Of a stretch of 64,000 nt of DNA, positions 63,962 through 64,000 are shown one piece after another. The DNA is taken from contig NZ_SNUA01000001.1 of the NCBI RefSeq assembly GCF_004360225.1, forward strand, positions 124,001 through 188,000, in the 5' to 3' direction. Numbering within the stretch: the stretch's first letter is position 1; each line of letters starts with the position of its first letter. Position numbers and translations under genes: made by a program. The stretch is from Alcanivorax sp. 24. Lineage in GTDB: Bacteria > Pseudomonadota > Gammaproteobacteria > Pseudomonadales > Alcanivoracaceae. A model generated the notes under the pieces. That model did no database searches. It worked only from the letters and a program-made list of their open reading frames with translations, and was not told the origin of the DNA.

Positions 63962-64000
63962 AGCAGTGTCTTCTCGCCATCGCCGTCGCGGCTATGCTCG
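63958..64000 (+). CDS. trbJ: Start of conjugal transfer protein TrbJ (cut by the window end)
   Basis: Only 14 codons are visible: MKQCLLAIAVAAML, the beginning of a signal peptide. The gene begins four bases before the end of trbE. TrbJ (VirB5-like) is assigned from the fixed trbB-C-D-E-J gene order, not from sequence. Confidence 0.6.
   Translation, partial: MKQCLLAIAVAAML

Overview
This window looks like part of a high-GC gammaproteobacterial chromosome, probably an Alcanivorax/Alloalcanivorax-like or related pseudomonad-type organism. The reasons are the cytochrome c5 - rep - rsuA neighbourhood, ubiK next to a sigma-54/NtrC-type glnK-amtB operon, a divergently paired alkyl sulfatase and LysR regulator, and many REP/REPIN-type palindromes. 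The species is inferred from gene content only. No rRNA, tRNA or CRISPR array was seen.

Region 1 (1-18,640) is ordinary chromosome. It holds the end of a cytochrome c5 gene, the helicase rep, the pseudouridine synthase rsuA, two AraC and two LysR regulators, two short-chain dehydrogenases, a DMT exporter divergent from one AraC gene, comM, an alkyl-sulfatase (SDS hydrolase-like) gene, ubiK, glnK-amtB and a histidine phosphatase. Its intergenic spaces carry several repeat families: an octamer array next to the rsuA start, a two-hairpin 74-bp unit, and a 92-bp REPIN array of seven copies.

Region 2 (about 18,900 to beyond 64,000) is the left 45 kb of an integrative conjugative element. The order int, radC/DUF932/ParB-like/DUF736, DUF2958, DUF2285, repA-parA, DUF2840, traF, relaxase, traG, trbB-C-D-E-J resembles the Tn4371 family. 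The right end is not in the window. The element carries its own replication module (repA, iteron-like repeats, an AT-rich stretch, a DnaA-box-like site, parA).

The first half of the element is loaded with putative defence genes placed between core genes. These are a RelE-type toxin with an HTH partner, a HEPN protein (RNPLAH motif) beside a PD-(D/E)XK-like protein, an AT-richer pair of a membrane protein and a YejK/NdpA-like protein, a candidate ADP-ribosyltransferase, and a Gabija-like OLD nuclease with a UvrD-like helicase plus an XRE regulator. radC, DUF932 and DUF736 are each preceded by about 0.45-0.65 kb without a convincing gene.

Between the relaxase and the LysR-EexN-traG block sits a compact cargo of about 11 kb devoted to pyridoxal phosphate (vitamin B6). 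It contains an MFS exporter, a MocR/PdxR regulator, a BenE-type transporter, a YggS-type PLP-binding protein, a class I glutamine amidotransferase, a pyridoxal kinase, an acetylornithine-type aminotransferase, a complete tryptophan synthase (trpB, trpA) and serine hydroxymethyltransferase (glyA). Most genes from the transporter to glyA overlap by a few bases, so they probably form one operon controlled from the divergent MocR/BenE promoter. This cargo and the defence pairs are the parts of the window most worth following up.
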